Notes: generated from the letters alone by a model not told the origin. Counted from the first letter of the stretch, positions 9,412-19,815 are shown. The stretch: DNA of 64,000 nt from Comamonadaceae bacterium (GCA_027484575.1 JAIXSQ010000018.1:348700-412699), one strand, 5' to 3'. Made by a program: numbers and translations.

Positions 9412-10752
9412 TCAGCGCTTGCCGGGGGCGTCCAGCTGCGGCAGCGGCGACTCGCCGCCGAGCGACAGCAGGCCGGCGTGGCTGTACACGCCCAGCTTGG
9501 CGCGGGTGTCGGTGATGTCCAGGTTGCGCATGGTCAGCTGGCCGATGCGGTCCAGCGGCGAGAACGGCGCGTCCTCGACCTTCTCCATCGACAGCCGCTC
9601 GGGCGCGTAGGTCAGGTTGGGCGACCGCGTGTCCAGGATCGAGTAGTCGTTGCCCCGGCGCAGCTCCAGCGTCACCTCGCCGGTGACGGCGCGCGCCACC
9701 CAGCGCTGGGCGGACTCGCGCAGCATGATGGCCTGCGGGTCGAACCAGCGGCCCTGGTACAGCAGGCGGCCCAGCTTGCGGCCGTTCTCGCGGTACTGCT
9801 CGATCGTGTCCTCGTTGTGGATGCCGGTGACCAGGCGCTCGTAGGCGGCGAACAGCAGCGCCATGCCGGGGGCCTCGTAGATGCCGCGGCTCTTGGCCTC
9901 GATGATGCGGTTCTCGATCTGGTCGCTCATGCCCAGGCCGTGGCGGCCGCCGATGCGGTTGGCCTCGAGGAACAGCTCCACCGGGTCGGCGAACTCGCGG
10001 CCGTTGAGGGCGACCGGCAGGCCTTCCTCGAAGCGCACGGTGACCTCCTCGGCCTTGACCGCCACGTCCTCGCGCCAGAAGGCCACGCCCATGATCGGGT
10101 TGACGATCCGGATGCCCGAGGACAGGCTCTCCAGGTCCTTGGCCTCGTGCGTCGCGCCCAGCATGTTCGAGTCGGTGCTGTACGCCTTCTCGACCGACAT
10201 CTTGTAGTCGAAGCCGTTGGCGATCAGGAACTCGCTCATCTCCTTGCGGCCGCCGAGTTCATCGATGAAGCTCTGGTCGAGCCAGGGCTTGTAGATGCGC
10301 AGGCTGGGGTTGGTCAGCAGGCCGTAGCGGTAGAACCGCTCGATGTCGTTGCCCTTGAAGGTCGAGCCGTCGCCCCAGATGTGGACATCGTCCTGCTTCA
10401 TCGCGGCCACCAGCATCGTGCCGGTGACGGCGCGGCCCAGGGGCGTGGTGTTGAAGTAGGTGGAGCCCGCGGTGGTGATGTGGAAGGCGCCGGCCTGCAG
10501 CGCGGCGATGCCCTCGTGCGCCAGCTGGCGGCGGCAGTCGACCAGGCGCGCGATCTCGGCGCCGTAGGCCTTGGCCTTCTGCGGGATCGCGTCGTAGTCG
10601 GTCTCGTCCGGCTGGCCCAGGTTGGCGGTGTAGGCGTAGGGCAGGGCGCCCTTCTTCTTCATCCACAGCAGCGCGGCGCTGGTGTCCAGGCCGCCGGAGA
10701 AGGCGATGCCGACCTTCTGGCCGGTGGGCAGGTGTTGGAGGATCGTGGCCAT
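9412..10752 (-). CDS. argG: Argininosuccinate synthase
   Basis: 446 residues, the length of the long (E. coli-type) ArgG class. It joins citrulline and aspartate with ATP in the penultimate step of arginine synthesis, in the cytoplasm. The start MATILQHLPTGQKVGIAFSG at 10752 is the family start, and AFSGGLDTS (about 17-25) is the PP-motif that binds ATP. Conserved blocks include TTAGSTYFNTTPLGRAVTGT and WGDGSTFKGNDIERFYRYG. The same frame stays open about 260 bases further upstream, but that extension overlaps ppnP and is not coding. It begins 8 bp after the ppnP stop, so the two are likely co-transcribed. Confidence 0.97.
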   Translation of the reverse strand: MATILQHLPTGQKVGIAFSGGLDTSAALLWMKKKGALPYAYTANLGQPDETDYDAIPQKAKAYGAEIARLVDCRRQLAHEGIAALQAGAFHITTAGSTYFNTTPLGRAVTGTMLVAAMKQDDVHIWGDGSTFKGNDIERFYRYGLLTNPSLRIYKPWLDQSFIDELGGRKEMSEFLIANGFDYKMSVEKAYSTDSNMLGATHEAKDLESLSSGIRIVNPIMGVAFWREDVAVKAEEVTVRFEEGLPVALNGREFADPVELFLEANRIGGRHGLGMSDQIENRIIEAKSRGIYEAPGMALLFAAYERLVTGIHNEDTIEQYRENGRKLGRLLYQGRWFDPQAIMLRESAQRWVARAVTGEVTLELRRGNDYSILDTRSPNLTYAPERLSMEKVEDAPFSPLDRIGQLTMRNLDITDTRAKLGVYSHAGLLSLGGESPLPQLDAPGKR

Positions 10753-10760
10753 GGGGGTGG

Positions 10761-11078
10761 TCAACCGAAATGGCAGATGTAGTGGTAGGCCTCGGCGACC
10801 TTGATCTCGAAGCTGCTGTTGCCCGGCACGGCGAACTTCTCGCCCGCGCCCGAGCGCACCCACTGCTCGCTGCCCGCGAGCTTGTACTCGCAGGCGCCGG
10901 CCACGCATTCCATGACCTCGGGAGCGCCGGTGTTGAAGGTCAGGTGCGCCGGCAGGATCACGCCCACCGACTTCTTCGTGCCGTCGGGAAAGCTCACGCT
11001 GTGGCTGACGCACTTGCCGTCGAAGTACACGTTGGCGCGCGTGGTCACGCTGACGCCGGAGAGGGTGTCGGTGGTCAT
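10761..11078 (-). CDS. ppnP: Pyrimidine/purine nucleoside phosphorylase PpnP (DUF1255)
   Basis: 105 residues, slightly longer than E. coli PpnP (YaiE). It is a small single-domain cupin that phosphorolyses several nucleosides to base and ribose-1-phosphate. Recognisable family blocks are NVYFDGKCVSHSV, DGTKKSVGVILPA and the C-terminal FEIKVAEAYHYICHFG. ATG at 11078 (MTTDTLSGVSVTTRANVYF) is chosen because a further upstream start would add unrelated sequence. It lies upstream of argG on the same strand with an 8-bp gap. Confidence 0.9.
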   Translation of the reverse strand: MTTDTLSGVSVTTRANVYFDGKCVSHSVSFPDGTKKSVGVILPAHLTFNTGAPEVMECVAGACEYKLAGSEQWVRSGAGEKFAVPGNSSFEIKVAEAYHYICHFG

Positions 11079-11110
11079 GGGAATGGGTGGGGATGCGGGA
11101 AAACGTGCGA

Positions 11111-11116
11111 TTTTAC
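11111..11116 (-). promoter_or_regulatory. Possible -10 element for ppnP-argG
   Basis: On the minus strand a TAAAAT hexamer sits 32 bp before the ppnP ATG, in an AT-rich island of otherwise GC-rich DNA. The expected -35 position carries only a weak GACGGG-like hexamer, so this is a suggestion only. Confidence 0.3.
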
Positions 11117-11163
11117 GGCCGGGCCCGGCCAGCCCGTCGGCAGCCGGCCTGGGGCCCAAGCGA

Positions 11164-11187
11164 CGACGGCGCCCTGGGGCGCCGTCG
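11164..11187 (-). terminator. Strong hairpin after the glycine-zipper gene
   Basis: CGACGGCGCC-CTGG-GGCGCCGTCG is a perfect 10-bp GC stem with a 4-base loop, 18 bp past the stop of the minus-strand gene 11206-11967. It lacks a U-tract, so it may be an attenuating or RNA-end-stabilising hairpin, not a classic intrinsic terminator. Confidence 0.45.
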
Positions 11188-11205
11188 CGAGCGGGAGCGG
11201 GTGGC

Positions 11206-11967
11206 TCAGTGCCAGCGGTGGCCGTAGCCCCAGCCCGGGCCCCAGCCGCGGCTGTAGCCGATGCTCAGGGACACCGGCGGGTAGTACGGGCGCGCGTAGT
11301 AGACCGGCGCCGGCGCGACCACCACGGGCGCCGCCATGTAGACGGGCGCCGACGGCAGCGTGGTGGTGGAGATGATGGTCGTGGTGGGCAGGCTGCTGGT
11401 GGGAGCGACCTGCGGGCCGGGCAGCTGCAGTTGCTGCTGCGGTTGCTGCGACCAGGGCTGGGGCGAGGTCTGCACCGTGGCCGGCGGCATGCCGCCGACG
11501 GGCGTGACCTGCAGCTGCACCGTGGGGCCCGGGTCGTTGGGCATGTTGACGCTGTACTGCTTGCCGTTGAACTCGTAGACCACGTTGTAGCTGACGGCGC
11601 GGTTCTCGTAGAACACCTGGGTGGTGCAGTTCTGCACGTTCTGCACCTGGGTGCCGCCGGGACCCTCGATGCGGTTGCCCAGCATGGCGCCGCCGACCAG
11701 GCCGATGACCGTGGCCACCGCGCGGCCGCTGCCCCCGCCGACCTGGTTGCCCACGGCGCCACCGGCCACGGCCCCCAGGGCGGCCCCGGCGCCCGACTTG
11801 GGCTCCTGCACGGCCACCTGCTGGGTGGTGCAGACCTGGCGCGGCACCTGCACCTGCTGGATGACGGGCGTGGTGGACAGCACGCGGCCGGTTTCCTGCG
11901 CCTGCGCGCCGGTGGCGGCGGCCAGGCCAGCCAGGCCGGCCAGGGTGAAGGGAAGCAGCTTGTTCAT
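11206..11967 (-). CDS. Glycine-zipper 2TM-domain envelope protein
   Basis: 253 residues. Signal peptide MNKLLPFTLAGLAGLAAATGAQA, then a QVCTTQQVAVQE linker. Next is a glycine-zipper pair (about residues 60-102: GAGAALGAVAGGAVGNQVGGG...GLVGGAMLGNRI) of the type in SlyB/OmsB-like outer-membrane or periplasmic proteins. The C-terminal half is Pro/Gln/Thr-rich and ends in a Tyr/Gly/Trp-rich tail (RGWGPGWGYGHRWH). Such proteins are linked to envelope stress; the exact role here is inferred only from the domain. ATG at 11967. A single-gene unit with a strong hairpin behind it. Confidence 0.75.
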   Translation of the reverse strand: MNKLLPFTLAGLAGLAAATGAQAQETGRVLSTTPVIQQVQVPRQVCTTQQVAVQEPKSGAGAALGAVAGGAVGNQVGGGSGRAVATVIGLVGGAMLGNRIEGPGGTQVQNVQNCTTQVFYENRAVSYNVVYEFNGKQYSVNMPNDPGPTVQLQVTPVGGMPPATVQTSPQPWSQQPQQQLQLPGPQVAPTSSLPTTTIISTTTLPSAPVYMAAPVVVAPAPVYYARPYYPPVSLSIGYSRGWGPGWGYGHRWH

Positions 11968-12050
11968 GGAGGCACCTCGGGAGCGTGGGGCGGATTCTAG
12001 GAAGGCGGGCCCACCCCCACCTGACCAGAGTGTCAAGCCCCGGTAAAAGT

Positions 12051-12419
12051 TCAGCTCCGGGCGGTTTTTTCGACCCGTGCGGCCCAGGCCGCCGGATCGA
12101 ATCCGACCGTGACGGTGCCGTCGGGCCACTCGACCACCGGCCGCTTGATGACGCTGGGCTGCGCCTGCAGCAGGGTGGCGGCGCTGGCCGCGTCGGCCAC
12201 CGAGGCCTGGGTGGCCGCATCGAGCTTGCGCCAGGTCGTGCCCTGGCGGTTGACCAGGCGCTCCCAGCCGGCCGCCTGCTGCCAGGCGGCCAGGCGGTCG
12301 GCGGGCACGCCGGCCTTCTTGAAGTCGTGGAACGCGTGGGCCACGCCCTGGCCGTCGAGCCAGGCGCGTGCCTTCTTCACCGTGTCGCAGTTCGGGATGC
12401 CGTAGACCTTGGTCGCCAT
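12051..12419 (-). CDS. ArsC/Spx-family reductase-like protein (YffB type)
   Basis: 122 residues with the ArsC fold: MATKVYGIPNCDTVKKA holds the conserved single Cys of the YffB subgroup, and IKRPVVEW matches the family's RPxV substrate-loop motif. YffB proteins are glutathione-linked thioredoxin-fold proteins of uncertain substrate; true arsenate reduction is not implied because no ars genes are nearby. ATG at 12419. It is transcribed divergently from folC, with 33 bp between the two starts. Confidence 0.85.
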   Translation of the reverse strand: MATKVYGIPNCDTVKKARAWLDGQGVAHAFHDFKKAGVPADRLAAWQQAAGWERLVNRQGTTWRKLDAATQASVADAASAATLLQAQPSVIKRPVVEWPDGTVTVGFDPAAWAARVEKTARS

Positions 12420-12452
12420 GCCCCGATGCTAGCGCTGGGACAATCGCCCCCC

Positions 12453-13742
12453 ATGCAGACATTGCAAGACTGGCTGGCGCACTGCGAGCGCCTGCATCCC
12501 AAGACCATCGCGCTGGGCCTGGACCGCGTGCGCGAGGTGGCGCAGCGCATGAGCCTGGCCTTCACCGTGCCCGTGGTGACCGTCGCCGGCACCAACGGCA
12601 AGGGTTCGACCTGCGCGATGCTCGAGTCCATCGCCCGCCAGGCCGGCTGGCGCACGGGGCTGTACACCTCGCCGCACCTGGTGCACTTCGAGGAGCGCTG
12701 CCGGCTCGACGGCCAGCCCGTGGCCGCCGAGGCCCTGCTTCCGCATTTCGCGCGGGTCGAGGCAGCGCGCGGCAGCACCGAGCTGACCTATTTCGAGTTC
12801 ACCACGCTGGCCATCCTGTCGCTGCTGGCCGCGTCCCCGCTGGACCTGGTGGTGCTCGAGGTGGGCATGGGCGGCCGGCTGGACGCCACCAACGTGGTCG
12901 ACGCCGACGTGGCCGTCATCACCGCCATCGACCTGGACCACCAGGAGTTCCTGGGCCCCGACCGCGAGGCCATCGGCCGCGAGAAGGCCGGCATCCTGCG
13001 GCCGGGGCGACCGGCGATCGTCAGCGACCCGGTGCCCCCGGCCAGCGTGGTGCAGGCGGCGCAGGACCTGGGCTGCGACCTGTGGCTGCTGGGGCGGGAC
13101 TACAACTTCCAGGGCGACAAGCAGCAGTGGTCGTGGGCCGGGCGCGCGCGCCGCTACGCCGGCCTGGGCTATCCCGGGCTGCGCGGCGCCAACCAGTTGA
13201 TCAACGCCTCGGGCGTGCTGGCGGCGCTCACGGCGCTGCGCGAGCGGCTGCCCGTGACCGCGCAGGCGGTGCGCAACGGGCTGGCGATGGTGGAGCTGAC
13301 CGGCCGCTTCCAGATCGTGCCGGGCCAGCCGGCGCTGGTGCTGGACGTGGCGCACAACCCGCATTCGGTCGCGGCGCTGGCGGCCAACCTGGATGCCATG
13401 GGCTTCTACCCGACCACCCACGCGGTGTTCGGCGCGATGGGCGACAAGGACCTGAACGCGATGCTGCGGCGCATGGACCCGCTGGTCGACCGTTGGTACT
13501 TCACCGCGCTGGACACGCCGCGGGCCAGCGCGCCGGCCGCACTGCAGGCCCTGTGGCAGGCCCAGACCACGCGCAAGGACGCGGCGGCCAGCGTGCACGC
13601 CAGCCCGCACGAGGCCCTGGCCGCCGCGGTGGCCGCGGCGGACCCCACGGATAGAATCCTGGTCTTTGGATCGTTCTTCACGGTGGGCGGTGTCCTGCAG
13701 GACGGCCTGCCCCGGCTGCAGGCCAAGCACCTGGGCTCCTGA
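12453..13742 (+). CDS. folC: Dihydrofolate synthase / folylpolyglutamate synthase
   Basis: 429 residues, normal for FolC. It adds L-glutamate to dihydropteroate and to folates, with ATP, in the cytoplasm. The P-loop VTVAGTNGKGSTCAML (about 42-57) is intact, as are FEFTTLAILSLLA, the Mur-ligase block EVGMGGRLDATN and DVAHNPHSV. ATG at 12453. First gene of a plus-strand run folC-dedD-cvpA-purF-metZ-gltX with gaps of 32, 1, 20, 4 and 12 bp, a gene order common in beta- and gammaproteobacteria. Confidence 0.95.
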   Translation: MQTLQDWLAHCERLHPKTIALGLDRVREVAQRMSLAFTVPVVTVAGTNGKGSTCAMLESIARQAGWRTGLYTSPHLVHFEERCRLDGQPVAAEALLPHFARVEAARGSTELTYFEFTTLAILSLLAASPLDLVVLEVGMGGRLDATNVVDADVAVITAIDLDHQEFLGPDREAIGREKAGILRPGRPAIVSDPVPPASVVQAAQDLGCDLWLLGRDYNFQGDKQQWSWAGRARRYAGLGYPGLRGANQLINASGVLAALTALRERLPVTAQAVRNGLAMVELTGRFQIVPGQPALVLDVAHNPHSVAALAANLDAMGFYPTTHAVFGAMGDKDLNAMLRRMDPLVDRWYFTALDTPRASAPAALQALWQAQTTRKDAAASVHASPHEALAAAVAAADPTDRILVFGSFFTVGGVLQDGLPRLQAKHLGS

Positions 13743-13774
13743 CCCCTCCCGCCGACACCACCGCGACCAGCTGC

Positions 13775-14545
13775 ATGGCCTTCTTCAAGTTCCGCAAGGG
13801 CGCCGACGCCGCGCCGGCCGCCCCCACCCAGGCCGAGAGCGTCGAGGTGCTGCGCCGGCGGGCCCGCCACCGCCTGATCGGCGCCGCCGTGCTGGTGCTG
13901 CTCGGGGTGGTGGGGTTCCCGCTGCTGTTCGACACGCAGCCCCGCCCGGTGGCCGTCGACATCCCCATCGAGATCCCCGACCGCGCCAAGGCCAGGCCGC
14001 TGCCGCTGCCGGCTGCGTCGGCGCCGCAGGCCGTGGCCAGCGGCGCGCCTGCCGCCGCGCCGGCGGCACCGGTGGCCGCCGCACCCGCACCTGCGCCCGC
14101 GCCCGCGGCGCCGCCCAAGGTGGACGCCAAGGCTGCCGAGCCCAAGCCGGAACCCAAGGCCGCCGAACCCAGGCCGGAGCCCAAGGCCGAAGCGAAGGTG
14201 GAGCCCAAGCCGGCGCCCAAGGCCGAGGCCAGGCCGAACGACGACGGCCACCGCGCCGCCGCGTTGCTGGACGGCAAGCCGGTGGCCGTCACGCCGGCCG
14301 CCGCGGCCGACGGGGAGAACCGTTTCGTGGTGCAGGTGGGCGCCTTCGCCGACCCCGCCAAGGCGCGCGAGACCCGGCTGAAGGTCGAGAAGGCGGGCCT
14401 GAAGACCTACACCCACGTGGCCGAGACCAAGGACGGCAAGCGCATCCGCGTGCGCGTCGGCCCGTTCGCCACCAAGGCCGAGGCGGACAAGGCCGCGGCC
14501 AAGCTCAAGGACCTGGACCTGCCCTCGGCCGTCCTCACCCTGTGA
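13775..14545 (+). CDS. dedD: SPOR-domain cell-division protein, DedD-like
   Basis: 256 residues. A short cytoplasmic N-terminus is followed by one membrane helix (about 34-52), a long Ala/Pro/Lys/Glu-rich periplasmic linker with PKAEA/PKPEP repeats (about 90-160), and a C-terminal SPOR domain (about 180-255: NRFVVQVGAFADPAKA ... RIRVRVGPFATKAEADKA). SPOR domains bind denuded septal peptidoglycan, so the protein is expected at the division site. The place between folC and cvpA is the usual one for dedD. Its stop is one base from the cvpA ATG. Confidence 0.9.
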   Translation: MAFFKFRKGADAAPAAPTQAESVEVLRRRARHRLIGAAVLVLLGVVGFPLLFDTQPRPVAVDIPIEIPDRAKARPLPLPAASAPQAVASGAPAAAPAAPVAAAPAPAPAPAAPPKVDAKAAEPKPEPKAAEPRPEPKAEAKVEPKPAPKAEARPNDDGHRAAALLDGKPVAVTPAAAADGENRFVVQVGAFADPAKARETRLKVEKAGLKTYTHVAETKDGKRIRVRVGPFATKAEADKAAAKLKDLDLPSAVLTL

Positions 14546-14546
14546 G

Positions 14547-15035
14547 ATGGCCCCGCTGGACTGGATCTTCGTCGCGGTGCTCCTGGCCTCGCTGGCCCTG
14601 GGCCTGTGGCGCGGGCTGGTCTACGAGGTGCTCTCGGTGCTGAGCTGGATCGCCGCCTTCGTCGTGGCACAGTGGGCGGCCGAGCCCGCGGGCAACTGGC
14701 TGCCCATGGGCGGCGCCGGCGACTCGGTGCGCTGGGCGGCCGGCTTCGCGGTGGTGTTCATCGCGGCGGTGTTCACCGGCGGGCTGGTGGCCTGGCTGGT
14801 CAAGAAGATGGTCGAGGCCGTGGGCCTGCGGCCCGTCGACCGGGCGCTGGGCGCGGCCTTCGGGCTGGTGCGCGGCGTCGTGCTGCTGCTGGCGGCGGCG
14901 CTCGTGGTCAACGCCACCCCGCTGCGCTCGGCGGACTGGTGGACCGCATCGGTGGGCGCGTCGGTCGCGACGACGGCGCTCAAGGGATTGCGGCCGGTGG
15001 TGCCGGGACAGTTCGGGTCCTGGCTGCCGGCCTAG
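14547..15035 (+). CDS. cvpA: CvpA-family inner-membrane protein
   Basis: 162 residues with four hydrophobic helices and the CvpA start DWIFVAVLLASLALGLWRGL, then EVLSVLSWIAAFVVAQ. CvpA is needed for colicin V production in E. coli and is linked to envelope homeostasis; its molecular activity is not settled. It lies directly before purF, as in E. coli, where the two are co-transcribed. Confidence 0.9.
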   Translation: MAPLDWIFVAVLLASLALGLWRGLVYEVLSVLSWIAAFVVAQWAAEPAGNWLPMGGAGDSVRWAAGFAVVFIAAVFTGGLVAWLVKKMVEAVGLRPVDRALGAAFGLVRGVVLLLAAALVVNATPLRSADWWTASVGASVATTALKGLRPVVPGQFGSWLPA

Positions 15036-15055
15036 GAACAGAGGAAGGCTTCGCC

Positions 15056-16573
<1,518 letters not shown>

Positions 16574-16577
16574 GCCG

Positions 16578-17789
16578 ATGAGCGCGCGCAAGCTGCCCGA
16601 GGGGCTGCATCCCGACACGCTGGCCGTGCACGCCGCGTCGGCCCGCAGCCAGTACGGCGAGAACTCCGAGGCGCTGTACCTGACCAGCGGCTACGTGCAG
16701 CCCTCGGCCGAGGCCTCGGCGCGCCGCTTCGCCGGCGACGAGGACGGCTACACCTACGGCCGCTACGGCAATCCCACCGTCGCCTCGTTCGAGCAGCGGC
16801 TGGCGGCGATGGAAGGCATGGAAGCCTGCATGTCCACCGCCTCGGGCATGTCGGCGATCCTGCTCATGTGCCTGGGCCTGCTGAAGGCGGGCGACCACGT
16901 GGTGTGCTCGCAGTCCATGTTCGGCTCGACCATCAAGCTGATCGGGTCGGACCTGGCCAAGTTCGGCGTGGCGTCCAGCTTCGTGGCCCAGACCGACGTG
17001 GCGGCGTGGAAGGCGGCGATCCGCCCGGGCGCGACGAAGCTGCTGTTCGCCGAGACCCCGACCAACCCGCTGACCGAGGTCTGCGACATCCAGGCCCTGG
17101 CCGACCTCGCGCACGACGCCGGCGCGCTGCTGTGCGTGGACAACTGCTTTGCCACGCCGGCGCTGCAGCGCCCGGTGCAGTTCGGCGCCGACATCGTCAT
17201 GCACTCGGGCACCAAGTACCTGGACGGCCAGGGCCGCGTGATGGCCGGTGCGCTGTGCGCCAGCGAGGCGCTGGTCACCGGCAAGTTCCTGCCCATCCTC
17301 AAGAGCGCCGGCATGACGCTGGCCGCCTTCAACGCCTGGGTGGTGCTCAAGGGCCTGGAGACGCTGTCGCTGCGCATGCAGGCGCAGTCGGCCAACGCGC
17401 TGCGGCTGGCGCAGTGGCTCGAGCGGCACCCGCAGGTCGCCCGCGTCCACTACCCGGGCCTGGCCAGCCACGGCCAGCACGCCCTGGCCATGCGCCAGCA
17501 GTCGGGCCTCGGCGGCGCGGTGGTGTCCTTCGAGGTCAAGGGGGGCGACCCTGCGGCCGCGCGGGCCAACGCCTTCCGCGTGCTGGATGCGCTGCAGGTG
17601 CTGTCGTTGTCGACCAACCTGGGCGACACCAAGACCCTGGTCACGCACCCGGCCAGCACCTCGCACGGCCGCCTGAGCGAAGACCAGCGGCAGGCCGCGG
17701 GCGTGGTGCAGGGCCTCGTGCGCGCCGCCGTGGGCCTGGAACACATCGACGACATCAAGGCCGACTTCTCGCGCGGCCTGGACCTCTGA
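16578..17789 (+). CDS. metZ: O-succinylhomoserine sulfhydrylase
   Basis: 403 residues of the Cys/Met-metabolism PLP family. It converts O-succinylhomoserine plus sulfide to homocysteine for methionine synthesis. Features: YGRYGNPTVASFEQRLAAMEG near the N-terminus, AETPTNPLTEVCDI, and the PLP lysine in MHSGTKYLDGQGR. It follows purF by 4 bp; purF-metZ adjacency is a well-known proteobacterial order and is the main reason for MetZ over MetB/MetC, since family motifs alone do not separate them fully. Confidence 0.92.
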   Translation: MSARKLPEGLHPDTLAVHAASARSQYGENSEALYLTSGYVQPSAEASARRFAGDEDGYTYGRYGNPTVASFEQRLAAMEGMEACMSTASGMSAILLMCLGLLKAGDHVVCSQSMFGSTIKLIGSDLAKFGVASSFVAQTDVAAWKAAIRPGATKLLFAETPTNPLTEVCDIQALADLAHDAGALLCVDNCFATPALQRPVQFGADIVMHSGTKYLDGQGRVMAGALCASEALVTGKFLPILKSAGMTLAAFNAWVVLKGLETLSLRMQAQSANALRLAQWLERHPQVARVHYPGLASHGQHALAMRQQSGLGGAVVSFEVKGGDPAAARANAFRVLDALQVLSLSTNLGDTKTLVTHPASTSHGRLSEDQRQAAGVVQGLVRAAVGLEHIDDIKADFSRGLDL

Positions 17790-17801
17790 ACCAACACGCA
17801 C

Positions 17802-19190
17802 GTGAGCACCGTCCGCACCCGCTTCGCCCCGTCGCCCACCGGCTTCATCCACCTGGGCAACATCCGCTCGGCCCTGTACCCCTGGGCCTTCGCCCGCTCG
17901 CAGGGCGGCACCTTCATCCTGCGCATCGAGGACACCGACCTGGAGCGCTCGTCGCAGGCGGCGGTGGACGTGATCCTCGAGGGCATGGCCTGGCTGGGCC
18001 TGGACCACGACGAGGGCCCGCACTACCAGATGCAGCGCATGGACCGCTACAAGGCCGTGCTGGCGCAGATGCAGGCGCAGGGCCTGGTCTACCCCTGCTA
18101 CATGTCCGTCGCCGAGCTCGACGCGCTGCGCGAGCGCCAGATGGCCGCCAAGGAGAAGCCGCGCTACGACGGCACCTGGCGTCCCGAGCCGGGCAAGGTG
18201 CTGCCGCCGGTGCCCGCGGGCGTGCAGCCGGTGCTGCGCTTCCGCAACCCCGTGGGCGGGGTGGTGGCCTGGGACGACAAGGTCAAGGGCCGCATCGAGA
18301 TCGCGAACGCCGAGCTCGACGACCTGGTGATCGCGCGGCCCGACGGCACGCCGACGTACAACTTCTGCGTGGTGGTCGACGACATCGACATGGCGATCAC
18401 GCACGTGATCCGCGGCGACGACCACGTGAACAACACGCCGCGCCAGATCAACATCTTCCGCGCGCTGGGCAAGGAGCCGCCGGTGTACGCGCACCTGCCC
18501 ACCGTGCTGAACGAGCGCGGCGAGAAGATGAGCAAGCGCAACGGCGCCAAGCCCGTCACCCAGTTCCGCGACGAGGGCTACCTGGCCGACGCGGTGGTGA
18601 ACTACCTGGCGCGCCTGGGCTGGTCGCACGGCGACGACGAGATCTTCTCGCGCGCGCAGTTCCTGCAGTGGTTCGACCTGGACCACCTGGGCCGCAGCGC
18701 GGCGCAGTTCGACGAGGCCAAGCTGCGCTGGGTGAACGCGCAGCACCTCAAGGCCATGGCCGACGCGGACCTCGCGCCCTTGGTGCGCGAGCAGCTGGCG
18801 CGCCGCGGCATCGCGTCCGATGGCACGCTCGAGGGCATCGTCGGCCTGTTCAAGGACCGCTGCGACACCACCGTGGCCCTGGCCGACTGGGCCGCGCGTT
18901 TCTATGGCGAGGTGGCGGTCGCCGATGACGACCGCGCCCGGCACCTGACCGACGCCGTGCGCCCCGCCATCGGCCAGCTCGCGCAGGCGCTGGCCGCGCT
19001 GCCGGCCTGGGACAAGGACGCGATCGCCGCGGCCATCAAGCAGGTGCTGGCCGCCAGCGGCCTGAAGATGCCGCAGCTGGCGATGCCGGTGCGCGTGCTG
19101 GTGCTGGGCACGCCGCAGACGCCGTCGCTCGACGCGGTGCTCGCCCTGCTGCCGAGAAAAAAAGTTGAAGAGCGTCTGGCGCGACTGTGA
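17802..19190 (+). CDS. gltX: Glutamyl-tRNA synthetase
   Basis: 462 residues, standard for a bacterial class I GluRS. It charges tRNA-Glu with glutamate. The HIGH-type motif is in FAPSPTGFIHLGNIRSAL and the KMSKS-type motif is EKMSKRNGA; FNNTPRQINIF-type blocks are seen as VNNTPRQINIF. GTG start at 17802 gives STVRTRFAPSPTGF, the family N-terminus. It ends 88 bp before a tRNA cluster that includes its own substrate tRNA-Glu. Confidence 0.96.
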   Translation: MSTVRTRFAPSPTGFIHLGNIRSALYPWAFARSQGGTFILRIEDTDLERSSQAAVDVILEGMAWLGLDHDEGPHYQMQRMDRYKAVLAQMQAQGLVYPCYMSVAELDALRERQMAAKEKPRYDGTWRPEPGKVLPPVPAGVQPVLRFRNPVGGVVAWDDKVKGRIEIANAELDDLVIARPDGTPTYNFCVVVDDIDMAITHVIRGDDHVNNTPRQINIFRALGKEPPVYAHLPTVLNERGEKMSKRNGAKPVTQFRDEGYLADAVVNYLARLGWSHGDDEIFSRAQFLQWFDLDHLGRSAAQFDEAKLRWVNAQHLKAMADADLAPLVREQLARRGIASDGTLEGIVGLFKDRCDTTVALADWAARFYGEVAVADDDRARHLTDAVRPAIGQLAQALAALPAWDKDAIAAAIKQVLAASGLKMPQLAMPVRVLVLGTPQTPSLDAVLALLPRKKVEERLARL

Positions 19191-19198
19191 AATCTCGG

Positions 19199-19206
19199 TA
19201 TAGAAT
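19199..19206 (+). promoter_or_regulatory. Candidate promoter (-10) for the tRNA cluster
   Basis: TATAGAAT lies in the gltX-tRNA-Ala gap with a GC-rich region behind it. A TTGAAG at 19165-19170 is 28 bp away, which is too far for a normal -35; the properly spaced hexamer (CTGGCG) is poor. Only the -10 is convincing. Confidence 0.4.
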
Positions 19207-19278
19207 CTCGGTCTCGACGCCGGACGGGGTTGATACCAGACGAAGCAGCCGGAAGGCAGCCGAATCGGTACCAAACAC

Positions 19279-19354
<76 letters not shown>

Positions 19355-19392
19355 CCAAACAGCGTCGGGACGGGACATCTTCCCTAGGTTTT

Positions 19393-19468
19393 GACCCTAT
19401 CGTCTAGAGGCCTAGGACATCACCCTTTCACGGTGAGTACCGGGGTTCGAATCCCCGTAGGGTCGCCA
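19393..19468 (+). tRNA. tRNA-Glu (anticodon TTC)
   Basis: 76 bases with encoded CCA. The acceptor GACCCTA pairs with TAGGGTC. The anticodon arm TCACC-CTTTCAC-GGTGA gives TTC, and the T arm is CGGGGTTCGAATCCCCG. All four arms pair well. It lies 38 bp after tRNA-Ala. Confidence 0.97.
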
Positions 19469-19546
19469 GATTTCACGCAAGTGAAGCAGGCAAACAAGTG
19501 GCAGCACTTGGCTCGCGCATCGCAGCGGGCGAACGCTGCGCCACGT

Positions 19547-19623
19547 GGAGTGGTAGTTCAGTTGGTTAGAATACCGGCCTGTCACGCCGGGGGTCGCGGG
19601 TTCGAGTCCCGTCCACTCCGCCA
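19547..19623 (+). tRNA. tRNA-Asp (anticodon GTC)
   Basis: 77 bases with encoded CCA. The acceptor GGAGTGG pairs with CCACTCC. The anticodon loop CTGTCAC gives GTC between CCGGC-type stems, and the T arm is GCGGGTTCGAGTCCCGT. Third and last gene of the Ala-Glu-Asp cluster. Confidence 0.97.
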
Positions 19624-19634
19624 AAGTCTCGGAA

Positions 19635-19663
19635 AAGGCCAGTCCGCAAGGACTGGCCTTTTT
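19635..19663 (+). terminator. Intrinsic terminator of the tRNA cluster
   Basis: AAGGCCAGTCC-GCAA-GGACTGGCCTT is a perfect 11-bp stem with a stable GCAA tetraloop, followed by a T run. It starts 12 bases after tRNA-Asp and is the clearest rho-independent terminator in the window. Confidence 0.93.
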
Positions 19664-19815
19664 GCTTGGGGCGCCTGCAGCCGGCTGTCGGCCGCCGAGC
19701 GGCTCGCGGAAATTGACCGCTGCGCGGTAAGCAGATGCCGTATTGCTGGGCTGCGGCCGCGTGGCCAAACTCGTGGACCCGCGCGTCCGCGCCGCCCACG
19801 CAAGCCCCCACCGCC

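Noticed and set aside
10753..11013. Upstream extension of argG
   Set aside because: The frame stays open, but it overlaps ppnP and has no family similarity before MATILQHL.
11994..12036. TTGACA (12031-12036) and TAGAAT (11994-11999) on the minus strand as a sigma-70 promoter
   Set aside because: They are 31 bp apart, far from the usual 16-18 bp, so they do not form one promoter.
12051..12419. Arsenate resistance gene
   Set aside because: It belongs to the ArsC fold but looks like the YffB subgroup, and no ars operon genes are near.
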